From Akkermansia muciniphila (GTDB lineage: Bacteria; Verrucomicrobiota; Verrucomicrobiia; Limisphaerales; SXTU01), in contig CAMBZO010000214.1 of NCBI GenBank assembly GCA_945872195.1, forward strand, positions 1-5,292: a stretch of 5,292 nt of DNA, in the 5' to 3' direction. Shown one piece after another: positions 1-5,022 of this stretch. The notes beneath the pieces were generated by a model. The model worked only from the letters and a program-made list of their open reading frames with translations, was not told the DNA's origin and did no database searches. The stretch's first letter is position 1. Each line of letters begins with the position of its first letter. Both the position numbers and the translations under genes were made by a program.

Positions 1-789
1 TTCGTCCGAGTCGGTGAAGACCCCGCGTCGCGCGTGTATGTCGGGATGAAGGAAAAGACCAGCGAGCGGCTCGGCATCAAGTCCACGACCACCGTCCTGC
101 CCGAAGCCACCACGCAGGCGGAACTGCTCGCGCTCATCGCCAAGCTCAACGCGGACACCAGCGTTCACGGCATCCTCGTGCAAGCCCCGTTGCCCGCGCA
201 CATTGACCAGCCGACTATCTTCTCCGCCGTCTCGCCCGCGAAGGACGTGGACGGCTTTCACCCCGTCAACGTCGGCAAGCTCATGCTCGGCGACCCCACC
301 GGCTTCATGCCCTGCACGCCCGCAGGCGTTCACGAGCTGCTCATCCGCAGCGGTGTGAAAATCGCCGGCGCGGAAGTCGTCGTGCTCGGTCGCGGCAATA
401 TTGTTGGCAAGCCGATGACCGCCATCCTTTGCCAGAAGGCGAAACATGCTGACGCCACCGTCACGCTCGTCCACTCGCGCACACGAGACGTCGCTGCGCA
501 CTGCCGCCGCGCGGACATCCTCATCGCCGCGATGGGCGTCGCGCACTTCGTGAAAGCGGACATGGTCCGCCCCGGCGCCGTGGTGATGGACGTGGGCGTC
601 AACCGCATCGCCGACCCGACCGCAAAGAACGGCTCCCGCCTCGTCGGCGACGTGGACTTCGCCGCCGTGCAGCCCATCGCCGGACGCATCACCCCGAACC
701 CCGGCGGTGTCGGCCCGATGACTATTGCGATGTTGATGCAGAACACGGTCCGGGCCGCAGAGGTGGCGACGGGTGGGAAGCGCGCTTAG
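1..789 (+). CDS. folD: Bifunctional methylenetetrahydrofolate dehydrogenase / methenyltetrahydrofolate cyclohydrolase FolD (5' truncated by window edge)
   Basis: This cytosolic enzyme interconverts 5,10-methylene-, 5,10-methenyl- and 10-formyl-tetrahydrofolate using NADP, supplying one-carbon units for purine and formyl-Met synthesis. The reading frame is open from base 1 (FVRVGEDPASRVYVG), so the true start lies upstream; 262 residues are visible against about 285-300 for the family, so roughly 35 are missing. Fragment residues: the substrate/catalytic Tyr-x3-Lys motif is at Y13 and K17 (YVGMKEK). The conserved Gln is Q61 in ILVQAPLP, and the Asp is D82 in KDVDGFHPVN. PCTPAGV follows at about 104-110. 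The dinucleotide-binding loop GRGNIVGKP is at about 130-138, with Gly where Ser is more usual (GRSNIVGKP). The C-terminal signature TPNPGGVGPMT is at about 231-241. All catalytic residues I can place are intact, so the gene looks functional. Its TAG stop (787-789) overlaps the left edge of the intergenic repeat that follows. Confidence 0.97.
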   Translation, partial: FVRVGEDPASRVYVGMKEKTSERLGIKSTTTVLPEATTQAELLALIAKLNADTSVHGILVQAPLPAHIDQPTIFSAVSPAKDVDGFHPVNVGKLMLGDPTGFMPCTPAGVHELLIRSGVKIAGAEVVVLGRGNIVGKPMTAILCQKAKHADATVTLVHSRTRDVAAHCRRADILIAAMGVAHFVKADMVRPGAVVMDVGVNRIADPTAKNGSRLVGDVDFAAVQPIAGRITPNPGGVGPMTIAMLMQNTVRAAEVATGGKRA

Positions 790-858
790 TAATTAGTCTT
801 GGCCCGCTCCACCCAAAATTCTCTGTCTCCACTAATCACTCACCACTAGTTACTTTTC
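786..858. repeat. Degenerate heptamer-based inverted repeat between folD and the next gene
   Basis: The 75-bp gap after folD is AT-richer than its flanks. It carries a 10-nt left arm AGTAATTAGT (788-797) and a right arm ACTAGTTACT (845-854) that are complementary at 9 of 10 positions. On the right, four consecutive 7-bp blocks start with ACT (831, 838, 845, 852: ACTAATC, ACTCACC, ACTAGTT, ACTTTTC). On the left, TTAGTAA is followed by TTAGTCT (786-799). The design of short tandem units in opposite orientation on both sides of a spacer matches the clearer elements near 4027 and 4896. The arms are short and decayed, so this could be a relic. No T-tract suggests a standard terminator. Confidence 0.5.
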
Positions 859-864
859 CAACCC

Positions 865-1308
865 ATGAACGTCACCCGCATCCTCCCCGACCTCCAGTGC
901 GCCCTCGTCTGCGAAGACGTGCGCCAGGAAGTGACCGGCAACTTCATCCTCATCGGCGTCACCGCGTTCATCCGCGTGCCGCAGGTGCCCATCACCGCCA
1001 ACCGCCTGTGCGTCTTCACGCGCTGGTGCGCGGGCGTGGGTAATTTCACCGAGACCGTGCGCCTTATCGCGCCGGACCAGACGACGATGATGCGCGAGTC
1101 GAAGGTGAAGTTTGCCCTGCAAGACCCGGCGCACAACGCGACGAACCTCTCCGTCTTCGCCCAGTTGGAGATTTCCGCAGGCGGCATCTACTACGTCGAG
1201 GTGCTCGTGGATGACGTGATGAAACTGCGTTTCCCGCTGCCCGTCGTCGTCGCCCCGCCGCAGCCGCAACCGGGGCAGCCCGCTTCCGCCGCTCCGCCGG
1301 TCGCGTGA
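865..1308 (+). CDS. Conserved protein of unknown function (DUF6941-like, small beta-rich)
   Basis: This 147-residue protein has no signal peptide or membrane segment, so it is probably cytosolic. It starts MNVTRILPDLQCALVCEDVR; then come GNFILIGVTAFIRVP (26-39), a central beta-rich stretch with FTRWCAGVGNFTETVRLIAPD (51-71), and ISAGGIYYVEVLVDD (103-117). The last 18 residues are a Pro/Gln/Ala tail (PPQPQPGQP). The pattern of an early Cys and Asp, a G-x-F/L-I-G strand, a middle G-x-F/Y-x-E strand and a G-x-Y-x-V-E strand near the end recalls the uncharacterised DUF6941 family as I remember it. No catalytic motif is visible and I assign no function. The ATG at 865 is the only sensible start; the preceding CTTTTCCAACCC contains no Shine-Dalgarno sequence. 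It may be read through from folD, but the repeat lies between them. Confidence 0.85.
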   Translation: MNVTRILPDLQCALVCEDVRQEVTGNFILIGVTAFIRVPQVPITANRLCVFTRWCAGVGNFTETVRLIAPDQTTMMRESKVKFALQDPAHNATNLSVFAQLEISAGGIYYVEVLVDDVMKLRFPLPVVVAPPQPQPGQPASAAPPVA

Positions 1309-1311
1309 GTC

Positions 1312-1340
1312 CGTGCGAGCGACTGTAAGTCGCCGGCACG
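1312..1340. repeat. Compact two-part hairpin just after the 865-1308 gene
   Basis: Three bases after the TGA of the preceding gene, the sequence folds into a near-perfect palindrome. The outer stem is CGTGC (1312-1316) with GCACG (1336-1340). A 2x2 mismatch (GA/CG) follows. The inner stem is GCGACT (1319-1324) with AGTCGC (1328-1333), closed by the 3-nt loop GTA. That gives 11 G/C-rich pairs in 29 nt. No T-run follows (CCGCTCCGCC), so it is not a textbook intrinsic terminator. A REP-like dispersed element or an mRNA 3'-end stabiliser are the alternatives. Confidence 0.6.
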
Positions 1341-1400
1341 CCGCTCCGCCTTGAACTTCCATTGCCCGCGCGTGTCGCCGCGTGGTTTCATCGGGCGACT

Positions 1401-2303
1401 TTGAGTGAACCAACCAAACTGCCCGTCTGGCAGCCGCTGACCTTCCGCGGCGTCGCCGGCTTCGCGCGCGCGCGCTGGACGCGGCTCCTGCTCCTGCAAT
1501 CCATTGTCGCCGTCTTCGTCGCGGCCATCGTCGTTGTGCTCCTGAGCAAGTGCTGGTTCCCCGTCGTGACGCAGGCCGTGCAGGCACTCAGCGATTTCGG
1601 TTCGGTGCGCGGCGCTCGGCTGGCGTGGCCGAACGCGGAAGCCGTCGTGCTGGCAGAGAACCGCTTCCTGGGCCTCGTCGTGGATTTGGAGGAGAGCGGC
1701 AGCACCGGGCAGATTGCCGACCTGCAAGTGGAGTTCACCCGCGAGCGCATCAAGTTCGTGTCGCTCCTTGGCTACGCATCCTGCCCCTATCCCAGCGGTG
1801 TTGGCATCGAGATCAACCGGCACACACTCGACCCGTGGTGGAACGCGTGGCGGCCCGCGTTCCTCTTCGGCGGTGCGTTCGCGACGGTTTTGTTTCTGTT
1901 CGCAAGCTGGTTCGCGCTGGCGGCGCTTTACGCGGTGCCGATGCGTTTGCTCGCATGGCTCGCGGGCCGCGCCGCGTCTCCGGGCAAGTGCTGGCGGATG
2001 TCGGCTGCGGCGTTGCTGCCCGGGGCAGCCTGGATGGGCGGCGCGCTCCTGCTCTATGCGCTGGGGCAACTCTCGCTCGTTGGGATCGGCGCGGCTTTTG
2101 GCCTGCACTTTTTAGTGGGCTGGGTGTATGTGCTCGGCGTGCCGTTCTGCCTGCCGAGGAAGGAGGGCGACGCGCCTGCGGCCGGGGCCAATCCGTTCAA
2201 CTCTGTGCCTGCGGCCGGGCTGGACGCGCCCTCGGCATCCGCCCCGGCAGAGAGTTCAAACCCGTTTCAAAACCCGCAGCCGCCGTCGGCGGACAACGGG
2301 TGA
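1401..2303 (+). CDS. Multi-pass membrane protein of unknown function with Pro/Ala-rich C-terminal tail
   Basis: This is an integral membrane protein of about 300 residues that I cannot name. From the TTG at 1401 it begins MSEPTKLPVWQPLTFRGV. Hydrophobic segments lie at about 28-48, 152-180, 200-222 and 224-249. A polar loop of about 100 residues (50-150) between the first two is probably outside the cytoplasm and contains two Cys (51, 128). The last 50 residues are a low-complexity tail rich in Pro, Ala, Ser and Asn, with two NPF motifs and an 11-residue quasi-repeat (PAAGANPFNSV, then PAAGLDAPSAS). An alternative TTG at 1362 would add 13 residues (MPARVAAWFHRAT) that do not look like a natural N terminus; neither start has a good ribosome binding site, although GGGCGAC lies just before 1401. 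There is no transporter or enzyme signature. It could be the membrane partner of a neighbour, but nothing proves this. Confidence 0.8.
   Translation: MSEPTKLPVWQPLTFRGVAGFARARWTRLLLLQSIVAVFVAAIVVVLLSKCWFPVVTQAVQALSDFGSVRGARLAWPNAEAVVLAENRFLGLVVDLEESGSTGQIADLQVEFTRERIKFVSLLGYASCPYPSGVGIEINRHTLDPWWNAWRPAFLFGGAFATVLFLFASWFALAALYAVPMRLLAWLAGRAASPGKCWRMSAAALLPGAAWMGGALLLYALGQLSLVGIGAAFGLHFLVGWVYVLGVPFCLPRKEGDAPAAGANPFNSVPAAGLDAPSASAPAESSNPFQNPQPPSADNG
2174..2219 (+). repeat. Short in-frame direct repeat inside the tail of the membrane protein
   Basis: GCCTGCGGCCGGG occurs at 2174-2186 and again at 2207-2219, exactly 33 bp (11 codons) apart. Both copies are read in the same frame and encode Pro-Ala-Ala-Gly. 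This underlies the 11-residue quasi-repeat of the low-complexity C-terminal tail and suggests a local duplication. Confidence 0.6.
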
Positions 2304-2333
2304 TTGCGCCCGGTGAAATCTTTCCGCTACGCT
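2304..2333 (+). promoter_or_regulatory. Possible promoter giving a leaderless transcript of the lipoprotein gene
   Basis: The 37-bp gap before the ATG at 2341 contains TTGCGC (2304-2309), an 18-bp spacer and TACGCT (2328-2333), a weak match to a sigma70-type -35/-10 pair. The -10 hexamer ends 7 bp before the ATG, so transcription would begin at or next to the start codon. This agrees with the lack of any Shine-Dalgarno sequence (GCTGCGCGCC precedes the ATG). It rests on a pattern match only. Confidence 0.3.
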
Positions 2334-2340
2334 GCGCGCC

Positions 2341-3159
2341 ATGACTTTCCCGGCGTGCAGACGCCTTGTGTCCGGCTTGTTCCCGCTGCTGCTTTGCGCG
2401 GCGGGGTGCATCCCCACGCGGGACAGCGCACAAGACGAGCAGCGCGACCCGGATTTTTTGCGCGGCCAGGAGTTGCGCCAACGGCTTGACCACACTGGCG
2501 CAGCGGCGGCATTCGAGCGGGCGCTGGAAGCAAGCCCCCGCTCTGCCTCCGCGCACTTCGAGCTTGGACTTCTCTTCGAGCAACCGCTCAACGACCCGGC
2601 GGCTGCTATTTATCACTTCGAGCGTTTTCTCCGGCTTCGTCCCACCTCCGACCGCGCGGAAATCGTCCGGCAACGCGTGAACAACTGCAAAATGGAACTC
2701 GCCAGAGTCTTCCTCATCGCCCCCAACACGCCCTCCATGCAGAAGGAATTGCACAAGCTCAAAACAGAGGTCGAGCGGCTCGGCTTGGTGAACAATCAGC
2801 TCCGTCGCCAGGCGGAGACGCTGCCCGCGCAAGCGCCCGCCCGCTCTGTGGCTTCGGCGTCCCCGCCCGTGAATGTCGTGGCCGCCCAATCTGCTCCGCT
2901 CACCAAGGCCTCTGCACCGGCAGCCATCCCTGCGCGACCCGCGATGACGCCTGTGGCGCTCACGATGCCTGCTGCCGCGCCGAAGTCGGCCAAGGTTGCC
3001 GCGCCCACCGCCCGCACGCACACCGTCAAGCAGGGAGACATCCCCGCCACCATCGCCAAGCAGCATGGGCTGAAGTTGGAAACCCTCCTCGCGGCCAATC
3101 CCAATCTTGACCCGAAGCGCATGAAGATCGGGCAGATCGTCACCATACCTGCGCCTTGA
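2341..3159 (+). CDS. Lipoprotein with TPR-like repeats, coiled coil and C-terminal LysM domain
   Basis: This 272-residue envelope protein probably binds peptidoglycan and holds partners through its repeats. The N terminus has Arg7 and Arg8, a hydrophobic core (LVSGLFPLLL) and a lipobox-like LCAAGC, giving lipidation at Cys23; Ala rather than Leu at -3 is a little unusual. Residues 36-106 look like tandem TPR helices (LRQRLDHTGAAAAFERALEA, then AHFELGLLFEQ and AAAIYHFERFLRL). Residues 132-160 (QKELHKLKTEVERLGLVNNQ) are heptad-like and probably a coiled coil. Residues 161-222 form an Ala/Pro/Ser linker. Residues 226-270 match LysM: THTVKQGDIPATIAKQHGL, then LLAANPNLDPKRMKIGQ and IVTIP. LysM domains bind N-acetylglucosamine in peptidoglycan. 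The ATG at 2341 precedes the signal peptide directly. The stop is 10 bp before the next start, suggesting co-transcription. The architecture is clear but the specific role is unknown. Confidence 0.9.
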   Translation: MTFPACRRLVSGLFPLLLCAAGCIPTRDSAQDEQRDPDFLRGQELRQRLDHTGAAAAFERALEASPRSASAHFELGLLFEQPLNDPAAAIYHFERFLRLRPTSDRAEIVRQRVNNCKMELARVFLIAPNTPSMQKELHKLKTEVERLGLVNNQLRRQAETLPAQAPARSVASASPPVNVVAAQSAPLTKASAPAAIPARPAMTPVALTMPAAAPKSAKVAAPTARTHTVKQGDIPATIAKQHGLKLETLLAANPNLDPKRMKIGQIVTIPAP

Positions 3160-3169
3160 AACCGTCGGC

Positions 3170-4018
3170 ATGAGACGCCTCGCCTTCCTCGCCATCACCG
3201 CGTTCTTTCTCACGATGAACGTGCTCCTCTGGCGCTCCGAATTCCGCGCACAAGGCGAAGGCACGCCTGTTGCATTGGCGGTCGTCTGGGAACGCATTCT
3301 CCGTGCACCCGACGACTCTGACCTCGAAATCTTCCATCAGAAAAAGAAAGTTGGCCACCTCCGTTGGGCAGCGAACGCAGGCGAGTTGGCAAGGACGAAC
3401 ACCCCGGCTGTGGACGACAACTTGCAAGAAGGCATGGTCCGCAAAGTCGGTGGCTACACGCTCGACATTCTCGATGGCCGGCTCGACCTAGGCGCGGATC
3501 GCAAGCGCGTCCGCTTTACGATGAACTCCGCGTTCGCCGCGAACCACCAGTGGCAGACGTTCGGCGTGCAGTTGAGCCAGCGGCCCTTGAGCCTCGACGT
3601 CGCCGCGTCCGCCACGAACCAAACACTCTCTGTTAGTTTCCGGGATGGCGACGAAACCGTGCAACGCTCCTTGACCTTTGCGCAGCTTCGCGACCCGAAA
3701 GCCCTGTTGCAGGAGGTGGCTGGCCCGATACCGCTGGCCCTGCTGACTAGCGGACTGCTCAGCGGTTTGAGTGGGGGCACCGCGGCCCCAGAGCTTGCTG
3801 CATTGCCAGCGCTGCAAAAACTCGCTTTCGGTCTCCAGTGGGACTCGCGGCAGGACTGGCTGAAGATCGGCAGCGCGAAGCTGCGTTGCTACCGCCTCCA
3901 GACACGCGTGCTGGAGAAACACCAGGCGACCATCTACGTCAGCCGCGTCGGCGAAATCCTGCGCGTCGAGTTGCCCAACAACATTGTGCTCCAGAACACC
4001 CGGATGCTGCTGCTGTGA
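3170..4018 (+). CDS. Membrane-anchored or secreted protein of unknown function
   Basis: This 282-residue protein has an N-terminal hydrophobic segment (about 4-20, LAFLAITAFFLTMNVLLW, after Arg2-Arg3). It acts as a signal anchor or signal peptide without a lipobox. The rest is soluble and probably periplasmic. Features are VWERILRAPDDSDLEIFHQ (39-57), a beta-rich section at 95-170, a short hydrophobic helix with Gly/Ser turns (185-205, PIPLALLTSGLLSGLSGG), and a beta-like C terminus (ATIYVSRVGEILRVELPNN, 253-271). I recognise no named domain. The ending vaguely recalls lipoprotein-carrier-like or DUF3108-like beta folds, but I would not assign it. It follows the LysM lipoprotein by 10 bp, so the two are probably one operon and both envelope proteins. 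The ABC ATPase comes next after a 109-bp gap filled by a palindrome. The start has no Shine-Dalgarno sequence (GAAACCGTCGGC). Confidence 0.85.
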   Translation: MRRLAFLAITAFFLTMNVLLWRSEFRAQGEGTPVALAVVWERILRAPDDSDLEIFHQKKKVGHLRWAANAGELARTNTPAVDDNLQEGMVRKVGGYTLDILDGRLDLGADRKRVRFTMNSAFAANHQWQTFGVQLSQRPLSLDVAASATNQTLSVSFRDGDETVQRSLTFAQLRDPKALLQEVAGPIPLALLTSGLLSGLSGGTAAPELAALPALQKLAFGLQWDSRQDWLKIGSAKLRCYRLQTRVLEKHQATIYVSRVGEILRVELPNNIVLQNTRMLLL

Positions 4019-4026
4019 GAACAAAA

Positions 4027-4116
4027 GCGATGCTGGAAACTGGATGCCAGATGCTGGATGGCGCTCGAAGGCCGACTGGCTTCATCCAGCATCCAGTATC
4101 CGGCATCCAGCATCGC
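4027..4116. repeat. Long inverted repeat with arms made of 7-bp tandem units
   Basis: The left arm 4027-4060 and right arm 4083-4116 are each 34 nt and complementary at 28 of 34 positions, plus two G-T wobbles, around a 22-nt spacer (4061-4082). Each arm is a run of about four heptamers. On the left, CTGGA-type units begin at 4033, 4040, 4047 and 4054. On the right, CATCCAG-type units begin at 4083, 4090, 4097 (TATCCGG) and 4104. Internal variant units sit at positions 2 and 3 of the arms in swapped order, as if units had slipped or been exchanged. The element starts 8 bp after the upstream stop and ends 11 bp before the ABC ATPase start, so it fills almost the whole gap. There is no T-tract. 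Confidence 0.85.
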
Positions 4117-4127
4117 CGCTGCTCCCC

Positions 4128-4883
4128 ATGATCGAACTCCTCAACCTCACCAAGCGTTTCGGCGACCTCACCGCCGTCAACGACGTGACACTCACCGTAA
4201 ACCGCGGCGAGTTCTTTGCCGTGCTCGGCCCGAACGCCGCCGGCAAGACCACGACCATCAAGATGATCACCGGCCTCATCAAGCCCACGTCCGGCTCCGT
4301 CCGCGTGGCGGGCCACGACGTGCAGGCCGAGCCGCTGGAGGTGCGCCGCCGGCTGGCCTATGTGCCGGATTTCCCCTTCCTCTACGACAAGCTCACACCG
4401 TGGGAATTCTTCCGCTTCAGCGGGCAGCTTTTCCGGATGCCCGATGACCGCATTGAGGCCTCCGCACGAGTGCTGATCCCGCGCTTTAATCTCGAGGAGT
4501 ATCTGCGCAAGCCTATCGAGGGCCTCTCGCACGGCACGCGTCAGCGCGTCGCCATCGCCGCCGCGCTGCTGCATGACCCGGAGGTCTTCGTCATTGATGA
4601 GCCCATGGTCGGGCTCGACCCGCATCACGCCCGCGTGGTGAAAGACATTTTGAAAGAGCGCACGCGCACCGGTATGACGGTCTTCCTCTCGACGCACCAA
4701 CTCAGCGTGGCCGAGGAGATGGCCGACCGCATCGGCATCATTCATCAGGGCAAGTTTGTCGCCGTCGGCACGAGCGACGAGTTGCGCCAGCAAAGCGGCT
4801 CGGACGGCGTGCTGGAGCACTCCTTCCTCGCCCTCACCCGACAAGAGGCGAACCTCAGCGAGGAAAACGCCAAGCCAAGGTAA
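4128..4883 (+). CDS. ABC transporter ATP-binding protein (ABC-2 / EcsA-like type)
   Basis: This 251-residue cytoplasmic ATPase would power a membrane permease; the substrate is unknown. It begins MIELLNLTKRFGDLTAVNDV. Walker A is GPNAAGKTT (34-42), with Ala37 in place of the usual second Gly. The Q-loop region is LAYVPDFPFLYDKLT (76-90) with Asp81 where Gln is usual. The signature is LSHGTRQRV (133-141). Walker B is VFVIDEP (153-159), with the catalytic Glu158. The D-loop is GLDP (162-165) and the switch His is H190 in STHQ. Gly-Pro-Asn-Ala-Ala, the Q-loop substitution and EPMVGLDP together suggest an ABC-2/EcsA-like subfamily rather than an importer. An in-frame start at 3984 would read through the palindrome and is rejected. 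No permease gene adjoins it: upstream is a single-helix protein and downstream an Hsp70. The permease may be elsewhere, or the ATPase may work with the four-helix protein at 1401-2303, which is speculation. Confidence 0.95.
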   Translation: MIELLNLTKRFGDLTAVNDVTLTVNRGEFFAVLGPNAAGKTTTIKMITGLIKPTSGSVRVAGHDVQAEPLEVRRRLAYVPDFPFLYDKLTPWEFFRFSGQLFRMPDDRIEASARVLIPRFNLEEYLRKPIEGLSHGTRQRVAIAAALLHDPEVFVIDEPMVGLDPHHARVVKDILKERTRTGMTVFLSTHQLSVAEEMADRIGIIHQGKFVAVGTSDELRQQSGSDGVLEHSFLALTRQEANLSEENAKPR

Positions 4884-4895
4884 TTGGATTTCTTG

Positions 4896-5002
4896 GCCAC
4901 AGATGGAACACAGATGAAACACAGATGGGGAGGGGCTACCGCAGCGAAAGCTGTCTCGGGCGAACTGCCTTATCTGTGTTTAATCTGTGTTCCATCTGTG
5001 GC
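4896..5002. repeat. Nearly perfect long inverted repeat with arms made of 11-bp tandem units
   Basis: The left arm 4896-4926 and right arm 4972-5002 are 31 nt each and complementary at 30 of 31 positions; the only mismatch is G4916 opposite A4982. The spacer is 45 nt (4927-4971). Each arm holds three copies of CACAGAT spaced 11 bp apart (left copies begin at 4898, 4909 and 4920). The element begins 12 bp after the ABC ATPase stop and ends 20 bp before the Hsp70 start. The base after the right arm is T, followed by AAAAAC, so no T-tract follows on either strand and it is not a typical intrinsic terminator. As RNA it would form a very stable stem. Confidence 0.9.
4939..4959 (+). other. Small GNRA-type hairpin nested in the loop of the large palindrome
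   Basis: Within the 45-nt spacer, CAGC (4942-4945), the tetraloop GAAA (4946-4949) and GCTG (4950-4953) form a 4-bp stem capped by a GNRA tetraloop. CCG (4939-4941) can pair with CGG (4957-4959) beyond a 3-nt bulge, extending it. It is short enough to arise by chance, but its place at the apex of a 31-bp stem would produce a structured tip. Confidence 0.4.
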
Positions 5003-5022
5003 TAAAAACAGCTCCCCCCAGT

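Noticed and set aside
1191..2108. A 305-codon open frame on the minus strand
   Set aside because: It is antisense to the membrane protein, with low-complexity Arg/Glu/Gln/His content. It is explained by codon bias.
2197..3297. A 366-codon open frame on the minus strand
   Set aside because: It lies antisense to the lipoprotein gene, whose signal peptide, TPR-like and LysM features are clear. The translation is rich in Arg, Gly and His without domains, as expected of a GC-rich shadow frame.
3984..4127. An extended N terminus for the ABC ATPase from an upstream in-frame start
   Set aside because: It overlaps the end of the previous gene and would translate the heptamer palindrome. The family normally begins right at the MIELLNLTKRF strand encoded from 4128.
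1401..4883. The four-helix membrane protein as the permease of the ABC ATPase
   Set aside because: Two unrelated genes and a palindrome separate them, and the protein has no recognisable ABC-2 permease pattern. The pairing is mentioned only as speculation.
3939..4922. A 327-codon open frame on the minus strand across the ABC ATPase
   Set aside because: The + strand has all ABC motifs. The minus frame also runs through the 4027-4116 palindrome and shows no family signature.
4027..5002. The regularly spaced repeats as CRISPR arrays
   Set aside because: The units are 7 or 11 bp with no unique spacers and are arranged as inverted arms, and no cas gene is present.
4896..5010. The large palindrome as a standard intrinsic terminator
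   Set aside because: The stem is far longer than usual, the loop is 45 nt, and no T-tract follows on either strand. A role in ending transcripts is still possible by other means.
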